From the NCBI GenBank assembly GCA_025358255.1, contig JANYKC010000054.1, positions 47,355 through 111,354 on the forward strand: a DNA stretch of 64,000 nt, in the 5' to 3' direction. The notes under the pieces are model-generated. The model was not told the DNA's origin. It ran no database searches and worked only from the letters and a program-made list of their open reading frames with translations. The translations under genes and the position numbers were made by a program. Shown piece by piece: positions 7,810 through 16,183 of this stretch. Every line of letters begins with the position of its first letter. Position 1 is the first letter of the stretch. Source of the stretch: Spirochaetaceae bacterium (GTDB lineage: Bacteria > Spirochaetota > Spirochaetia > Treponematales > Rectinemataceae).

Positions 7810-8790
7810 TTATGGAGCATGGCCGAATTTCAGGCCGAGCCTCGCGAGCTGGGAACCGAGCTCCACGACGTCATGGGAGGCGGCGAACTTGAGGCAGACG
7901 CCGGAGGGGCGGCGGACGCGTTCGACCCAGGCGGGGGGGATGACTTCGTAGCCTTGCCTCGCTCCCGACATCGCGCCTACGAGGGCGGCTATCGTGTCGG
8001 CGTCGCGGCCGAAGTTGCTCGCCCAGAACATGCCCTTCTTGAAGTCGCCGCCGGTCAGGAGGAAGACGCCAAGGGCCTGGGGGATGGCCTCGGGGCTCAT
8101 CGAATGGCGGGGGGTCCAGAAATCGACATGGAGGGGAGCCCAGGCCTCCTCGATCGTGGGCTTGCGGAGGGAGAGGTCCAGCATCCTGCGCATCGTCACC
8201 CCGAGCCATGCGTCGGCGGGGATGTGGCGCGCGGCGGCGTCGACGGCCTCGGAGGCGGTGGCGCCGTCCATGCACAGACGCACGGCCACGGCGCAGGCGA
8301 CCGCGGCGTAGATGCCGTCCTCGTAGTGGCTGATGCTCGCCTCGAGGGCGGCCAGCTGGGCGGCATGGGCCTCGTCCCTGGCGATTATGCCCACCGGAGC
8401 GATGCGCATGGCCGCGCCGTCGTCCACGTTGAGGGTGTTGTAGCGGCCGGAGAGCGGCGGGACGAGTCCCCTCTTAAGGTTGTCCACGGCGCCGTAGAGG
8501 GGCACGCCGCCCCGGTCGAAGAGCCCTCCCTGGTCGAGGATGCGCCTCTTCCAGGAATCGAGGAGGCTCTCCACGGTCAGCTCGCCTCCGCAATCGAGGA
8601 GGGTCACGGCCGTGAGTACGGCGAACTCCGTGTCATCGGTGCTTTTAGCGCCGTCGTACATGTCGTCCACGATGCCATACCGGTCCCGGAAAGCCTGGTT
8701 CCGGCCCACATCGCCCATCGCGTCGCCGCAGGCAAGCCCGGCCATGCAACCCTTCGCCCTCGATTCATATCCTACCAATTGTTTCATCAT
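7810..8790 (-). CDS. ADP-ribosylglycohydrolase (DraG-fold) family protein
   Basis: A 326-residue cytoplasmic protein of the DraG/ARH fold, whose members use two metal ions to cleave N- or O-glycosidic bonds, classically ADP-ribose from protein. The metal motifs are present: GDAMGDVG near residue 23, KSTDDTEF near 50 and RDADTIAALVGAMSGA near 260. The start ATG at 8790 overlaps the citF stop as ATGA, with AAAGGACGGA upstream; longer open frames to 8865 are discounted. It is the last gene of the operon and the second DraG-like protein in it. Given the sugar importer and lyase genes, a small-molecule glycoside may be the substrate rather than a protein. That is inference. Confidence 0.88.
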   Translation of the reverse strand: MMKQLVGYESRAKGCMAGLACGDAMGDVGRNQAFRDRYGIVDDMYDGAKSTDDTEFAVLTAVTLLDCGGELTVESLLDSWKRRILDQGGLFDRGGVPLYGAVDNLKRGLVPPLSGRYNTLNVDDGAAMRIAPVGIIARDEAHAAQLAALEASISHYEDGIYAAVACAVAVRLCMDGATASEAVDAAARHIPADAWLGVTMRRMLDLSLRKPTIEEAWAPLHVDFWTPRHSMSPEAIPQALGVFLLTGGDFKKGMFWASNFGRDADTIAALVGAMSGARQGYEVIPPAWVERVRRPSGVCLKFAASHDVVELGSQLARLGLKFGHAP

Positions 8791-10421
8791 TCCGTCCTTT
8801 CCCCTGGCCATTCTTGCTTCGAGTCCAGCTCCCGGACCACGTCCAGGACCGATCCGTCCCTCCATTCCACCACCGCGACGATCCGGTCACGGAACTCCGG
8901 CTCGTCGGGAATCCCGGTGATCGCGCGCGCCTTTTCCATGAGTTGTCCTATTTCGACGACGGGCAATCCCGCCCGCTTGGCGAGTTCCACGAGGTCGCCC
9001 CTTCTCGGGTTGATGGCTATCCCCCGCTCGGTGACCAGCGCGTCCACCACTTCCCCCGGGCAGGAGACCGTGGTCACGCGCTCCCTGATGATCGGTATGC
9101 GTTTCCTGAAGGATGGGGAGGTCACGATGCAGCACGAGGCGGCGGCGGCGGCGTCCTGGTGCCCGCCGATGCCGTGGAGGAGCCACCCATCCGAGTGGGT
9201 GTTAACGTTCACGTTGAAATCCAGGTCTATCTCGGTGGCGCCGAGGATCGAGAGATCGAGCATCGAGGCGGCGCATCCGGCGCCCTGCGGTCCGTAGGAG
9301 GTGAATGGAGTCGACTCGATGTGGCGGGGATTGTCCCTGCAGGACCGGACGGCGTCGAGGTCGAAACTCTGGAGGTCCAGGATGGAGCCGAGAAGTCCCT
9401 CTTCCAGGAGTCCCACCAGGATCCCCGTCCCGCCTCCATGGGCGAAGGAAGCCTTCACTCCGCCCGACCTCATGCGCTCCGCGAGGCTCGCCACCGCGGC
9501 AAGGGAGATGCCGCCGGCACCGGCCTGGAAGGAGAAGCCATCCCGGATGATGCCCATCCCCTCGGCGAAACGCGCCGCCATCTCGGCGATGAGGAGCTGG
9601 GTGGGGCTCCTTGTAAGACGCGTCGTGCCTGAAGCTATCCTTGCCGGGTCCCCGATGGAGGGGACCTCAAGCACCCAGTCCACATTGCCTCCGCGGATCG
9701 ACCAGGGAGAGCAGGGATAGGGAACGAGGCCGTCGGTCACGATGACGACCTGCTCGGCACAGAGCGAATCCGGGACGGGATAGGCCAGGGGTCCACATGC
9801 CGACTTGCCATGGATGCCGTTCGCGTTCCCGAAGGGATCCGCGCAGGGAGCCGCGATCACGGCGAGGTCGATGGGCAATTCTCCCGACTCCACGGCGCGG
9901 CAGCGGCCTCCGTGGGAACGGAGGATCGAGGTTCCGCGCATCGCGCCTCGCGAGCAGGCGGCGCCGACCGCGCCGTTCATCGAGCCCTCGATCCGGGAGA
10001 TCGCCCCGGATTCCACGAAGGGCACGAGTCGGTCATGGACGGGAAAGAGCGCCGTCGGGGCGATCACCAGGTCTCCATAGCCGCGGGCGATGATGCGCGA
10101 GATCGTCTCATTGATGATCGCGTCGCCATCGCGCAGGTGATGATGGAAGGAGACGGTCATCCCGTCGTAGAGGTCGAGCCGGTCGAGGAGCTCGTCCCAG
10201 GAGGAGACGAGCTTGGCGGGCGCTCCCCTGGAGGCTTGTCCCCGCATGCGGGGGCCCAGCCCGCGAGGACCCAGCCCGCGAGGACCCGGTCCCCGAGCCC
10301 GCGCCAAGCCAGGCGAGGCGGGTGGGGCTTGAAGGGCAAAGGCGCCCGCAAAGGGCCGCATCGCCCTCTCGCCGATCCGGTCCGGGACAGGGCGCCCCAA
10401 GGAGTTCACGTTAGATGGCAT
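8787..10421 (-). CDS. citF: Citrate lyase alpha subunit (citrate-ACP transferase)
   Basis: A 544-residue protein of the CitF family, which swaps acetyl for citryl on the acyl carrier subunit. Family regions are clear: FHHHLRDGDAIINETI near residue 85, GAVGAACSRGAMRG near 150, IDLAVIAAPCADPFGNANG, and the C-terminal GHQDAAAAASCCIVTSP. It is about 25-35 residues longer than typical CitF because residues about 31-70 are a Pro/Gly/Arg-rich insert with LGPRG repeats. The ATG at 10421 lies inside the end of citDE (11-base overlap) with an AAGGGGG site; the 3' end overlaps the next gene as ATGA. CitC, CitX and CitG are not in the window, so cofactor attachment and acetylation would need genes elsewhere. 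Confidence 0.88.
   Translation of the reverse strand: MPSNVNSLGRPVPDRIGERAMRPFAGAFALQAPPASPGLARARGPGPRGLGPRGLGPRMRGQASRGAPAKLVSSWDELLDRLDLYDGMTVSFHHHLRDGDAIINETISRIIARGYGDLVIAPTALFPVHDRLVPFVESGAISRIEGSMNGAVGAACSRGAMRGTSILRSHGGRCRAVESGELPIDLAVIAAPCADPFGNANGIHGKSACGPLAYPVPDSLCAEQVVIVTDGLVPYPCSPWSIRGGNVDWVLEVPSIGDPARIASGTTRLTRSPTQLLIAEMAARFAEGMGIIRDGFSFQAGAGGISLAAVASLAERMRSGGVKASFAHGGGTGILVGLLEEGLLGSILDLQSFDLDAVRSCRDNPRHIESTPFTSYGPQGAGCAASMLDLSILGATEIDLDFNVNVNTHSDGWLLHGIGGHQDAAAAASCCIVTSPSFRKRIPIIRERVTTVSCPGEVVDALVTERGIAINPRRGDLVELAKRAGLPVVEIGQLMEKARAITGIPDEPEFRDRIVAVVEWRDGSVLDVVRELDSKQEWPGERTE
10260..10289. repeat. 15-bp tandem repeat inside citF
   Basis: Two 15-base units, CCCGCGAGGACCCAG and CCCGCGAGGACCCGG (10260-10274, 10275-10289), encode part of a GPRGLGPRGL segment near residues 45-58 of CitF. 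A preceding partial unit and the palindrome CCCCGCATGCGGGG (about 10240-10253) extend the low-complexity block. Confidence 0.7.
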
Positions 10422-11634
10422 CGCGGGCCCCCTTCCTTCCGGACTTCTCCTCGAGGACGCCGGCGAGGACAAGGACTCGACGCGCCCTCTCGGCCACGGG
10501 CGCGTCGATCATGGCTCCGTCGAGCGAAGCGACGCCCCTGCCCTCCGCCACCGCCGCGGCCAGGCTTTCCAGCACCCGCCTGGCACCGGCCACCTCCTGT
10601 GCCGAAGGCGAGAAGACGCGATGGACGATTCCGATCTGCGAGGGATGGATGAGGCCCTTCCCGGAGAAGCCAAGGGACCTGGCTCGCCGCGCCGAGGCTT
10701 CGAGCCCGACCAGGTCATCGACGTCCGAGAAGACCGTATCCTGGGCCTCGATGCCCGCCGCCCTGGCCGCGAGGACGATGAGGCTGCGCGCCACCTGGAT
10801 CTCCTCCTCGGCCGGCCCCCGGGCAACCCGGATATCGCGGCGATAGTCCTCGCCTCCGAAACAGAGGGAGACGTTGCGCGCGGATGCCGACGCGATGTCC
10901 GCGGCGTTGGCGACCCCCTTTGCCGTCTCCACGATGGGCATGAAGAGGATCGACCCCGCCCTCATGCCCGCGGAGGATTCAAGGCGCAGGACTTCACGGT
11001 CCCAAGCCTCGATGTCGGAGGAGGACTCGCACTTGGGGAGGACGATGCAGTGGGGACGCGCGCCCACGATCTCCGCAAGGTCGTCCATCGCGAACGGCGA
11101 AGACAGCGAATTCACGCGGACGGCGATTTCCGAGCCGCCGAAAAAATCGCTGAAGCCCTCAAGGAGCCTCCGCACCAGGATGCGCGCTTCCGCCTTGCGG
11201 TCCTCCGCCACCGAGTCCTCGAGATCGAGGAGGATGCAATCCGCGCCGAAAAGGCCGGCGTTGATCGGGAGTTCGCCCTGGTTCCCGGGAAGGTAGAGCC
11301 TGCTTCGCCGTGGGCGGTCACGGGAGGCTTCGGCGCGCGCTGGAGGCGATCCCTTTCCATGGGCATCAATGGGCGCGGCGCGGACCAGGCCGGCGGCCCT
11401 GAGGGCGGCCTCTACGCGTGAGGCGACCACGTAGTCGAGGGCGCCGTCATCCTCGATGGAGAGTCTCCCAGTCGCGCCGAAGGCTTCGGCTTCCTTTCGC
11501 GCCGCGGCTTCGATCGCCCGCCCAAAGAGCGAGGCGACGGAGGACTTCACATGGAGCTCGAGCCTTGGGCCCCCCGCTTCGAAAGCCACGAGGCAATCGG
11601 ACTTGCCCTTGGTCCCGGCGAGGAAAACGCTCAC
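10411..11634 (-). CDS. citE: Fused citrate lyase gamma (acyl carrier) and beta (citryl-ACP lyase) protein, CitD-CitE
   Basis: A 407-residue protein in two parts. Residues 1-85 match CitD, the acyl carrier subunit: FLAGTKGKSDCLV contains the serine expected to hold the phosphoribosyl-dephospho-CoA arm, SSVASLFGRAI follows, and DDGALDYVVASRVEAALRAA closes the domain. After a charged linker (about 88-112), residues 113-395 are a CitE/HpcH aldolase: RSRLYLPGNQGELP, CILLDLEDSVAEDRK, VRVNSLSS, CIVLPKCESSSDI, VETAKGVANA and GKGLIHPSQI. In Klebsiella and E. coli these are separate genes. The start is GTG at 11634, overlapping the upstream stop as GTGA, with GGAGGAG before it. The last bases overlap citF. 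The protein should assemble with CitF to split citrate or a citrate-like acid. Confidence 0.85.
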   Translation of the reverse strand: MSVFLAGTKGKSDCLVAFEAGGPRLELHVKSSVASLFGRAIEAAARKEAEAFGATGRLSIEDDGALDYVVASRVEAALRAAGLVRAAPIDAHGKGSPPARAEASRDRPRRSRLYLPGNQGELPINAGLFGADCILLDLEDSVAEDRKAEARILVRRLLEGFSDFFGGSEIAVRVNSLSSPFAMDDLAEIVGARPHCIVLPKCESSSDIEAWDREVLRLESSAGMRAGSILFMPIVETAKGVANAADIASASARNVSLCFGGEDYRRDIRVARGPAEEEIQVARSLIVLAARAAGIEAQDTVFSDVDDLVGLEASARRARSLGFSGKGLIHPSQIGIVHRVFSPSAQEVAGARRVLESLAAAVAEGRGVASLDGAMIDAPVAERARRVLVLAGVLEEKSGRKGARDAI

Positions 11635-13751
11635 AGCTCCTCCACCCTGAAAGGACCGTAGAGGGCCCGCGCCGCCTCGACACAACCGCAGCCGATCATG
11701 CCCGACCGGTGCGTGCCGTCCACCGTCTCAAGGAGGGCCTTTCCGTCCACGGAGAGCGACAGCCGATCGCCCACGGCCTCGAGGCAAAGCTCGTAGTCCT
11801 TGCCGAGGGCCCAGGCAAAGCCGGCAGTGGCAAGGCGCGTGAAGCCAAAGTCGTTCTTCAGGATGGACAGCCTGCCCGCCCCGTCGAATCCGGCGAAGTA
11901 GCCGCGCATCGCCCCGCCGCAGCGGGCCGCCACCAGGTGGCTTCCGCCGGCAAGCGGCGTGACCTGGGCGACGACCCTCTGGTCGCCCACGCCATGGCCG
12001 CCCGAATAGGAGGCGCAAGCCTCGTGGCTCATGAGCCGCATCCTCCCTTCCTCGATGGTCCAGGAGCCATGGTCATGGGCAAAGGGAGTGACGCAACCGA
12101 ACTCGATCGACTGGGCCGCGATGTCGATCGCATAACGCGCTTTCCCGCCGATCTGGAAGCGGTCGACGATGAGGCGACCGGAATCCCGCTTTTTCGCGCC
12201 GGAGAAACCGGTGATGCGCAGCCCCACCTCGTCGATCTGGGATCCCCCGACCTCGGGCAGGGTGAACTCGACCTGGTAGTCCTTGCCTGGCTCGGGGAAC
12301 ATGAGGACGGAAGCAGGCAGGATGGCGCCGTTCGAAGCCACCCGGACATAGCCCTCGACGCCCAGGCGCTCGCCTTCCCAACGCTCCATCCTGAAGTCGA
12401 TCCTGGCTTTCTGGCCGGGGCGGGCCGTCGGCGCGAAGGTGGGGCTGTAGCGCTCATCGTCGAAATCGGAGCGCTTGTAGCAAGGCTTGTAGAAGAGCCG
12501 GCCGGTGGCCTCCCGCAAGAGCCGCTCAAAGCGGAACTCGAGGGCATTGCCTCCATCCCTTCCCAGGCCCGCCCGATGCTCCACGGAAAAGGCCACCGGA
12601 TCGGAGACCCTGAGGTTGTGCGTGGAACCGGGGAGGGCAAAGTCGAAAAAGAGGCCCCTCTCGCCGTCGCCCGCGGCGAGGGCCGCGGTGATCGCCTCCG
12701 GTACAGCCTCCCGGGCGAGCCGGTAGCCGATAGAGGCGAGGAGGCGGGAGAAGGTCGGGATGTCGAGGATATTGAGGCTTCCCGAGATTCCGGAGAGGAC
12801 GATGCCGTCGTTGATGGGCGCGCGGTAGTGCGCGGGAATGGCGGACAGGCCATAGAGGACCCCCGCAATCGTCCCCACGTTCCCCGCGTTGCAGTCGGTG
12901 TCCCAGCCGCACATCGTCGCGATCTCCACCGTCCGGGAAAAGTCGCCTTCGCCGTAAAGTAGCGCCAGGACGCAGACTCCGGCGTTCGGGATCACATGGC
13001 AGAGGCCCGGGTACCTGTCGTAGCCCCATTGCGCGATGAGATGCCCCTGGCAGGCGCGCCAGTCGCCGGGCTGGGCGGCATGGAAACGGATGACGTCCCT
13101 GGCCACCCTCACGTAGGTCGAGGCAGGAGGCAAGCGGGCAAGGCCGGCCTCCACAACAGCGGCCGCGTTTTTTTCCACGAATGCCGCCGCGATGCAGGCC
13201 GCGACAAAGCGGGCGCCGGCCAGCCCTTCCCCGTCATGGGAGACGCTGGCGGCGGTGGCCGCATAGTCCGCGGCCTCGTCCGGGCGCCTCGGCCACACGA
13301 GGCCCCAGGTGTCCACGAAGATCTGTCCGCCGATCTGCTCCGCCACGGTCGCGCCATTGCGCGCGATCGAGCCGGATTCCGGCGCATGGATGCCGGACTT
13401 CATGTTGAGATAGGCCGTATGCTCGGTGCTCCGGCCGTAGCCGCCCCACCAGAACATGCCTATGCCCTCGCGGGCGTAGTCGAGCCAGGCGCGCTCCACG
13501 TCGATCGCCTCAAGGCCCCGGGCGTTGTCTCCCTCGATGAGGGGACGGATGAAATAGACAGGGCCATTCGCGTCGTCGTCAGCGGCGAAATTGCGGTAGG
13601 GCTTCAGGTAGCCCCGGACGTCGCCGTAGATATCCCTGATCCGCTCGTAGGTCCAAATGGCCGGCTCGACCGGCGCTCCGAGCCTGATGCCGACATTCTT
13701 GCCGATGAAGCCGGCATAGAGCCGCTCGAGGTAGTCACTCTGGATGGGCAT
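11631..13751 (-). CDS. Large ADP-ribosylglycohydrolase-like protein with C-terminal beta-sandwich domain
   Basis: A 706-residue protein. The first ~420 residues have the all-helical DraG fold: GFIGKNVGIRLGAP occupies the usual GDxxG position, YGRSTEHTAYLN follows, and IATMCGWDTDCNAGNVG carries the C-terminal metal aspartates. The first metal motif is altered (no GDA), so metal geometry may differ from true ARH enzymes. The C-terminal ~200 residues look like a concanavalin-type beta-sandwich (CGGAMRGYFAGFD, LSLSVDGKALLETV), a fold often used for carbohydrate binding. The ATG at 13751 has AGGGAGAG upstream. It overlaps citDE as GTGA and follows the binding-protein gene, so it probably acts on the imported ligand. 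Exact chemistry unknown. Confidence 0.82.
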   Translation of the reverse strand: MPIQSDYLERLYAGFIGKNVGIRLGAPVEPAIWTYERIRDIYGDVRGYLKPYRNFAADDDANGPVYFIRPLIEGDNARGLEAIDVERAWLDYAREGIGMFWWGGYGRSTEHTAYLNMKSGIHAPESGSIARNGATVAEQIGGQIFVDTWGLVWPRRPDEAADYAATAASVSHDGEGLAGARFVAACIAAAFVEKNAAAVVEAGLARLPPASTYVRVARDVIRFHAAQPGDWRACQGHLIAQWGYDRYPGLCHVIPNAGVCVLALLYGEGDFSRTVEIATMCGWDTDCNAGNVGTIAGVLYGLSAIPAHYRAPINDGIVLSGISGSLNILDIPTFSRLLASIGYRLAREAVPEAITAALAAGDGERGLFFDFALPGSTHNLRVSDPVAFSVEHRAGLGRDGGNALEFRFERLLREATGRLFYKPCYKRSDFDDERYSPTFAPTARPGQKARIDFRMERWEGERLGVEGYVRVASNGAILPASVLMFPEPGKDYQVEFTLPEVGGSQIDEVGLRITGFSGAKKRDSGRLIVDRFQIGGKARYAIDIAAQSIEFGCVTPFAHDHGSWTIEEGRMRLMSHEACASYSGGHGVGDQRVVAQVTPLAGGSHLVAARCGGAMRGYFAGFDGAGRLSILKNDFGFTRLATAGFAWALGKDYELCLEAVGDRLSLSVDGKALLETVDGTHRSGMIGCGCVEAARALYGPFRVEEL

Positions 13752-13795
13752 GGACTCTCCCTGGATGGAAATGGATCCGCCGGGCAAGGAAAGGC

Positions 13796-13828
13796 AACCG
13801 TGGGGCACGGAATGCGCCCCCCACGGTT
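13796..13828. other. Intercistronic stem-loop after binding-protein gene
   Basis: A 10-bp perfect stem, AACCGTGGGG / CCCCACGGTT, with a 13-base loop, placed 16 bases after the stop of the binding-protein gene on the minus strand and before the DraG-like gene. No T-run follows. It parallels the stem-loops at 1527-1548, 20552-20585 and 55850-55878. Confidence 0.7.
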
Positions 13829-13843
13829 GGCACGATCCTTGTG

Positions 13844-15269
13844 CTACTTCAAGACCGTATTCGCGTACTTGGTCACCTCGACGCCGCCCGCCTTGTTCCA
13901 CTTGTCGACGAACTCGTCGAAGGCGGATATCGGCTTCTTGCCGGTCACGATGTCGGCGACGTATTCCTTGTAGAGGTTGGTCATCGCGTCCCAATTGGTA
14001 ACGTATTGCTCGGGGATGAGGAAGGTCTTGTCCGGAAGCATGTACTTCTTGGCCATGGCCCCGGCCTCGACGGCGGAGGGGTTCATGATGGGGCGGGACA
14101 GGGGCTTGTCGGGCTTGAACCCGTTGAGGGAGTCGCCGAACCAGCCGATGGGCCACTCGGGATACTTGTCGGTGAGGACATACTGCTTGCCGTCATCGAT
14201 GGAATGCACGCCGGGGATGCCGAGCTTGGCGAGCTTGAGGCCTGCCGGGCTCCACATGAAATCGAGGATGGCGAAGGCCTGGGCCTTGACCTTGGAGGTC
14301 GAGGAGATGGCGAAGCCGCGCGGCTCCTTGGTCACGTCCACGAAGGGCGTAAGCCCCTGGGCCTTGCCCTTGGCGGGAGGCAGGGGGACGAGGTCGGTGT
14401 TCTGGGCCTTGAGCATCTTGTTCACGTAGACATCGATGCTGCCGGGGGCCACGCCAGGGACGACGCCTGCCTTGCCCTCGTAGAAGACCTGTTCCTTGGA
14501 ATCCCACTTCTTGGTGAGGTATTCAGGATCGAGGAGGCCTTCCTTGAACAGCTTGGCGTAGAACTCGAGCTTGGCCTTTTCGGAGGCCTGGACGCGGGAA
14601 TAGCCCCACTGGCCGTCGGCGCCCTTGATCCAGGTCGAGGTGTTGCCGAAGGCGGCGTCGAAGATGGCGTCGAGCTCCTCGACGCCGTTCGTGGCGCCGG
14701 TGACGCTGATGCCGAACTTCGCCTTTCTTGGCGACGAGGTCCTTGAAGAGGGCATACCAGGTATCGACGGTCGGGTTGGCCTGGACAGCCTTGGCCGAGG
14801 GGAGGGAATCAAACCAGTCCTTCCTCATGACGGGAACGCGGACGCGGGGCGGGGCCAGCCATACGAGGTAGGGATAGCTCTCGAGGCGCGTGACGCTGTG
14901 GGGATCCATGAGGGCCTTCAGGTACTTGGACTTCGCCACATAGGGACGGAGGTCCTCGAGCACACCCTGGGTCGAGAGCTTGTCGTCGCCGCCCTGGAAA
15001 TAGATGAGGTCGGGGATGTCTCCCGACATCACCATTAGGCCGATCTTCTCGGCATAGTTGCCGGCCGGGGTCTTGAGGACCTCTATGCTTACCGGCGTGC
15101 CGGCGGCGGCCATGCCCTTCTCGACGAGCGCGATGAAGGCAGCTACATTCGGGTCCGAATCGAAGTCCTTCATCAGGAACCGCACCTTGGTCTGGGCAGC
15201 GACGCTGGCCAGGGTGCACAGGATGAACAGCAGCGACATTGTCGCGATCGCGATTCTCCGCATCTTCAC
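13844..15269 (-). pseudogene. Extracellular solute-binding protein (LplA/YtcQ-like), interrupted by a +1 frameshift
   Basis: Two open segments in different frames together make one ~475-residue binding protein. The N-terminal part has a Sec signal (MRRIAIATMSLLFILCTLAS) and runs to TWYALFKDLVAKK. The C-terminal part resumes with AKFGISVTGATNGVEELDAI and ends KYANTVLK. The switch falls at an AAA run on the minus strand (TTT at 14724-14726); removing one A restores AKKAKFGISV. No stop separates the two segments at the break, so only the frame is wrong. A real mutation, a sequencing or assembly error in a homopolymer, or less likely recoding would each fit. The probable start is GTG at 15269, six bases after AGGAGG. 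The adjoining permeases are intact, which favours a recent or artefactual lesion. Confidence 0.75.
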
Positions 15270-15283
15270 GGTGAGCCTCCTCA

Positions 15284-16183
15284 CTATTCTTTGACTCCAC
15301 CCTCCATGACCCCGCGAGTGTAGTACTTCAGGATCAGGGGATAGAGCATGAGCACTGGGATGATGGATACGATGATGGTGCCCGCCCTGAGGGCGGCATA
15401 GCTCAGGCGCGCGGCTTCATCGTAGCTATACAGGGTGCCGGCCCCGACGAGGGCGGCGGTGTCGTCCAGGACGACGAACTGCCTGAGGATGAGCTGGAGG
15501 GGGTACTTCACGGGATCGTTCAGGTAGATGCTCGCGCGGAAATACTCGTTCCAGTGCATGACGCCGTAGAAGAGGCCCAGGGTGGCCAGGGCCGACTTGG
15601 ACAAAGGGAGCATGATGCGGCTCAGGATCGTCCAGTGGCCGGCACCGTCCACGCGGGCGGCCTCGATGAAGGACTGGGGCACCTCCTCGAAGAAGCGCAT
15701 GAGGAGGATCAGGTAATAGACGTTGACCGACTTGTAGAGGATGACGGCCCACATGCTGTTCATGAGGCCGACTTTCTTGACCACGAGGTATTCGGGGACT
15801 ATGCCCGGCTCGAACACCATGATCACGATCACGAGGAGCATGAGGACGCGCTTCAGGGGCAGGTTCGGCCTCGTGAGCGCGTAGGCCGCCATGGAGGTGG
15901 CCACGAGGTTGATGAGGGTGCCGGCCACGGTGATGAAGACCGAGTTGAGGATGCTCTTCATGAAGAAGGGGTTGGCGGCGAGGACCTTGTAGACGATGAG
16001 GGAAAAGCCCTTCGGGAACACATCGAGGCCTGAGAGCTCGGAGACCCGCCTGGGGTCGGTGAGGGAGAGGGCCAGGAGGTTGAGGACAGGGACGAGGATG
16101 ATGGCCGCGACGGCGAGGAGGAAGATGCCGATGCAGGTCCGGAACACCCGGTCGGCGAAGGGGGACTTCACCTTGTTGCCCAT
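15284..16183 (-). CDS. Carbohydrate ABC transporter permease, LplC/YtcP-like
   Basis: A 299-residue six-helix permease beginning MGNKVKSPFADRVFRTCIGI. The EAA loop reads IEAARVDGAGHWTILSRIML, followed by the family-typical LPLSKSALATLGLFYGVMHW and a C-terminal KYYTRGVMEGGVKE tail, close to the YTRGVMIGAVKG ending of LplC-type permeases. The ATG at 16183 overlaps the stop of the preceding permease by one base (TGATG). It pairs with the 16183-17103 permease and the frameshifted binding protein in the LacI-controlled operon. No ATPase is encoded locally. Substrate: probably an oligosaccharide or a glycosylated compound, judged only from context. Confidence 0.9.
   Translation of the reverse strand: MGNKVKSPFADRVFRTCIGIFLLAVAAIILVPVLNLLALSLTDPRRVSELSGLDVFPKGFSLIVYKVLAANPFFMKSILNSVFITVAGTLINLVATSMAAYALTRPNLPLKRVLMLLVIVIMVFEPGIVPEYLVVKKVGLMNSMWAVILYKSVNVYYLILLMRFFEEVPQSFIEAARVDGAGHWTILSRIMLPLSKSALATLGLFYGVMHWNEYFRASIYLNDPVKYPLQLILRQFVVLDDTAALVGAGTLYSYDEAARLSYAALRAGTIIVSIIPVLMLYPLILKYYTRGVMEGGVKE

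Noticed and set aside
13827-13846. Second sigma-54-like site (TGGCAC-N5-TTGTG) on the plus strand
   Set aside because: TTGTG departs from the essential TTGC/A -12 element, and no plus-strand gene follows; all genes here are on the minus strand.
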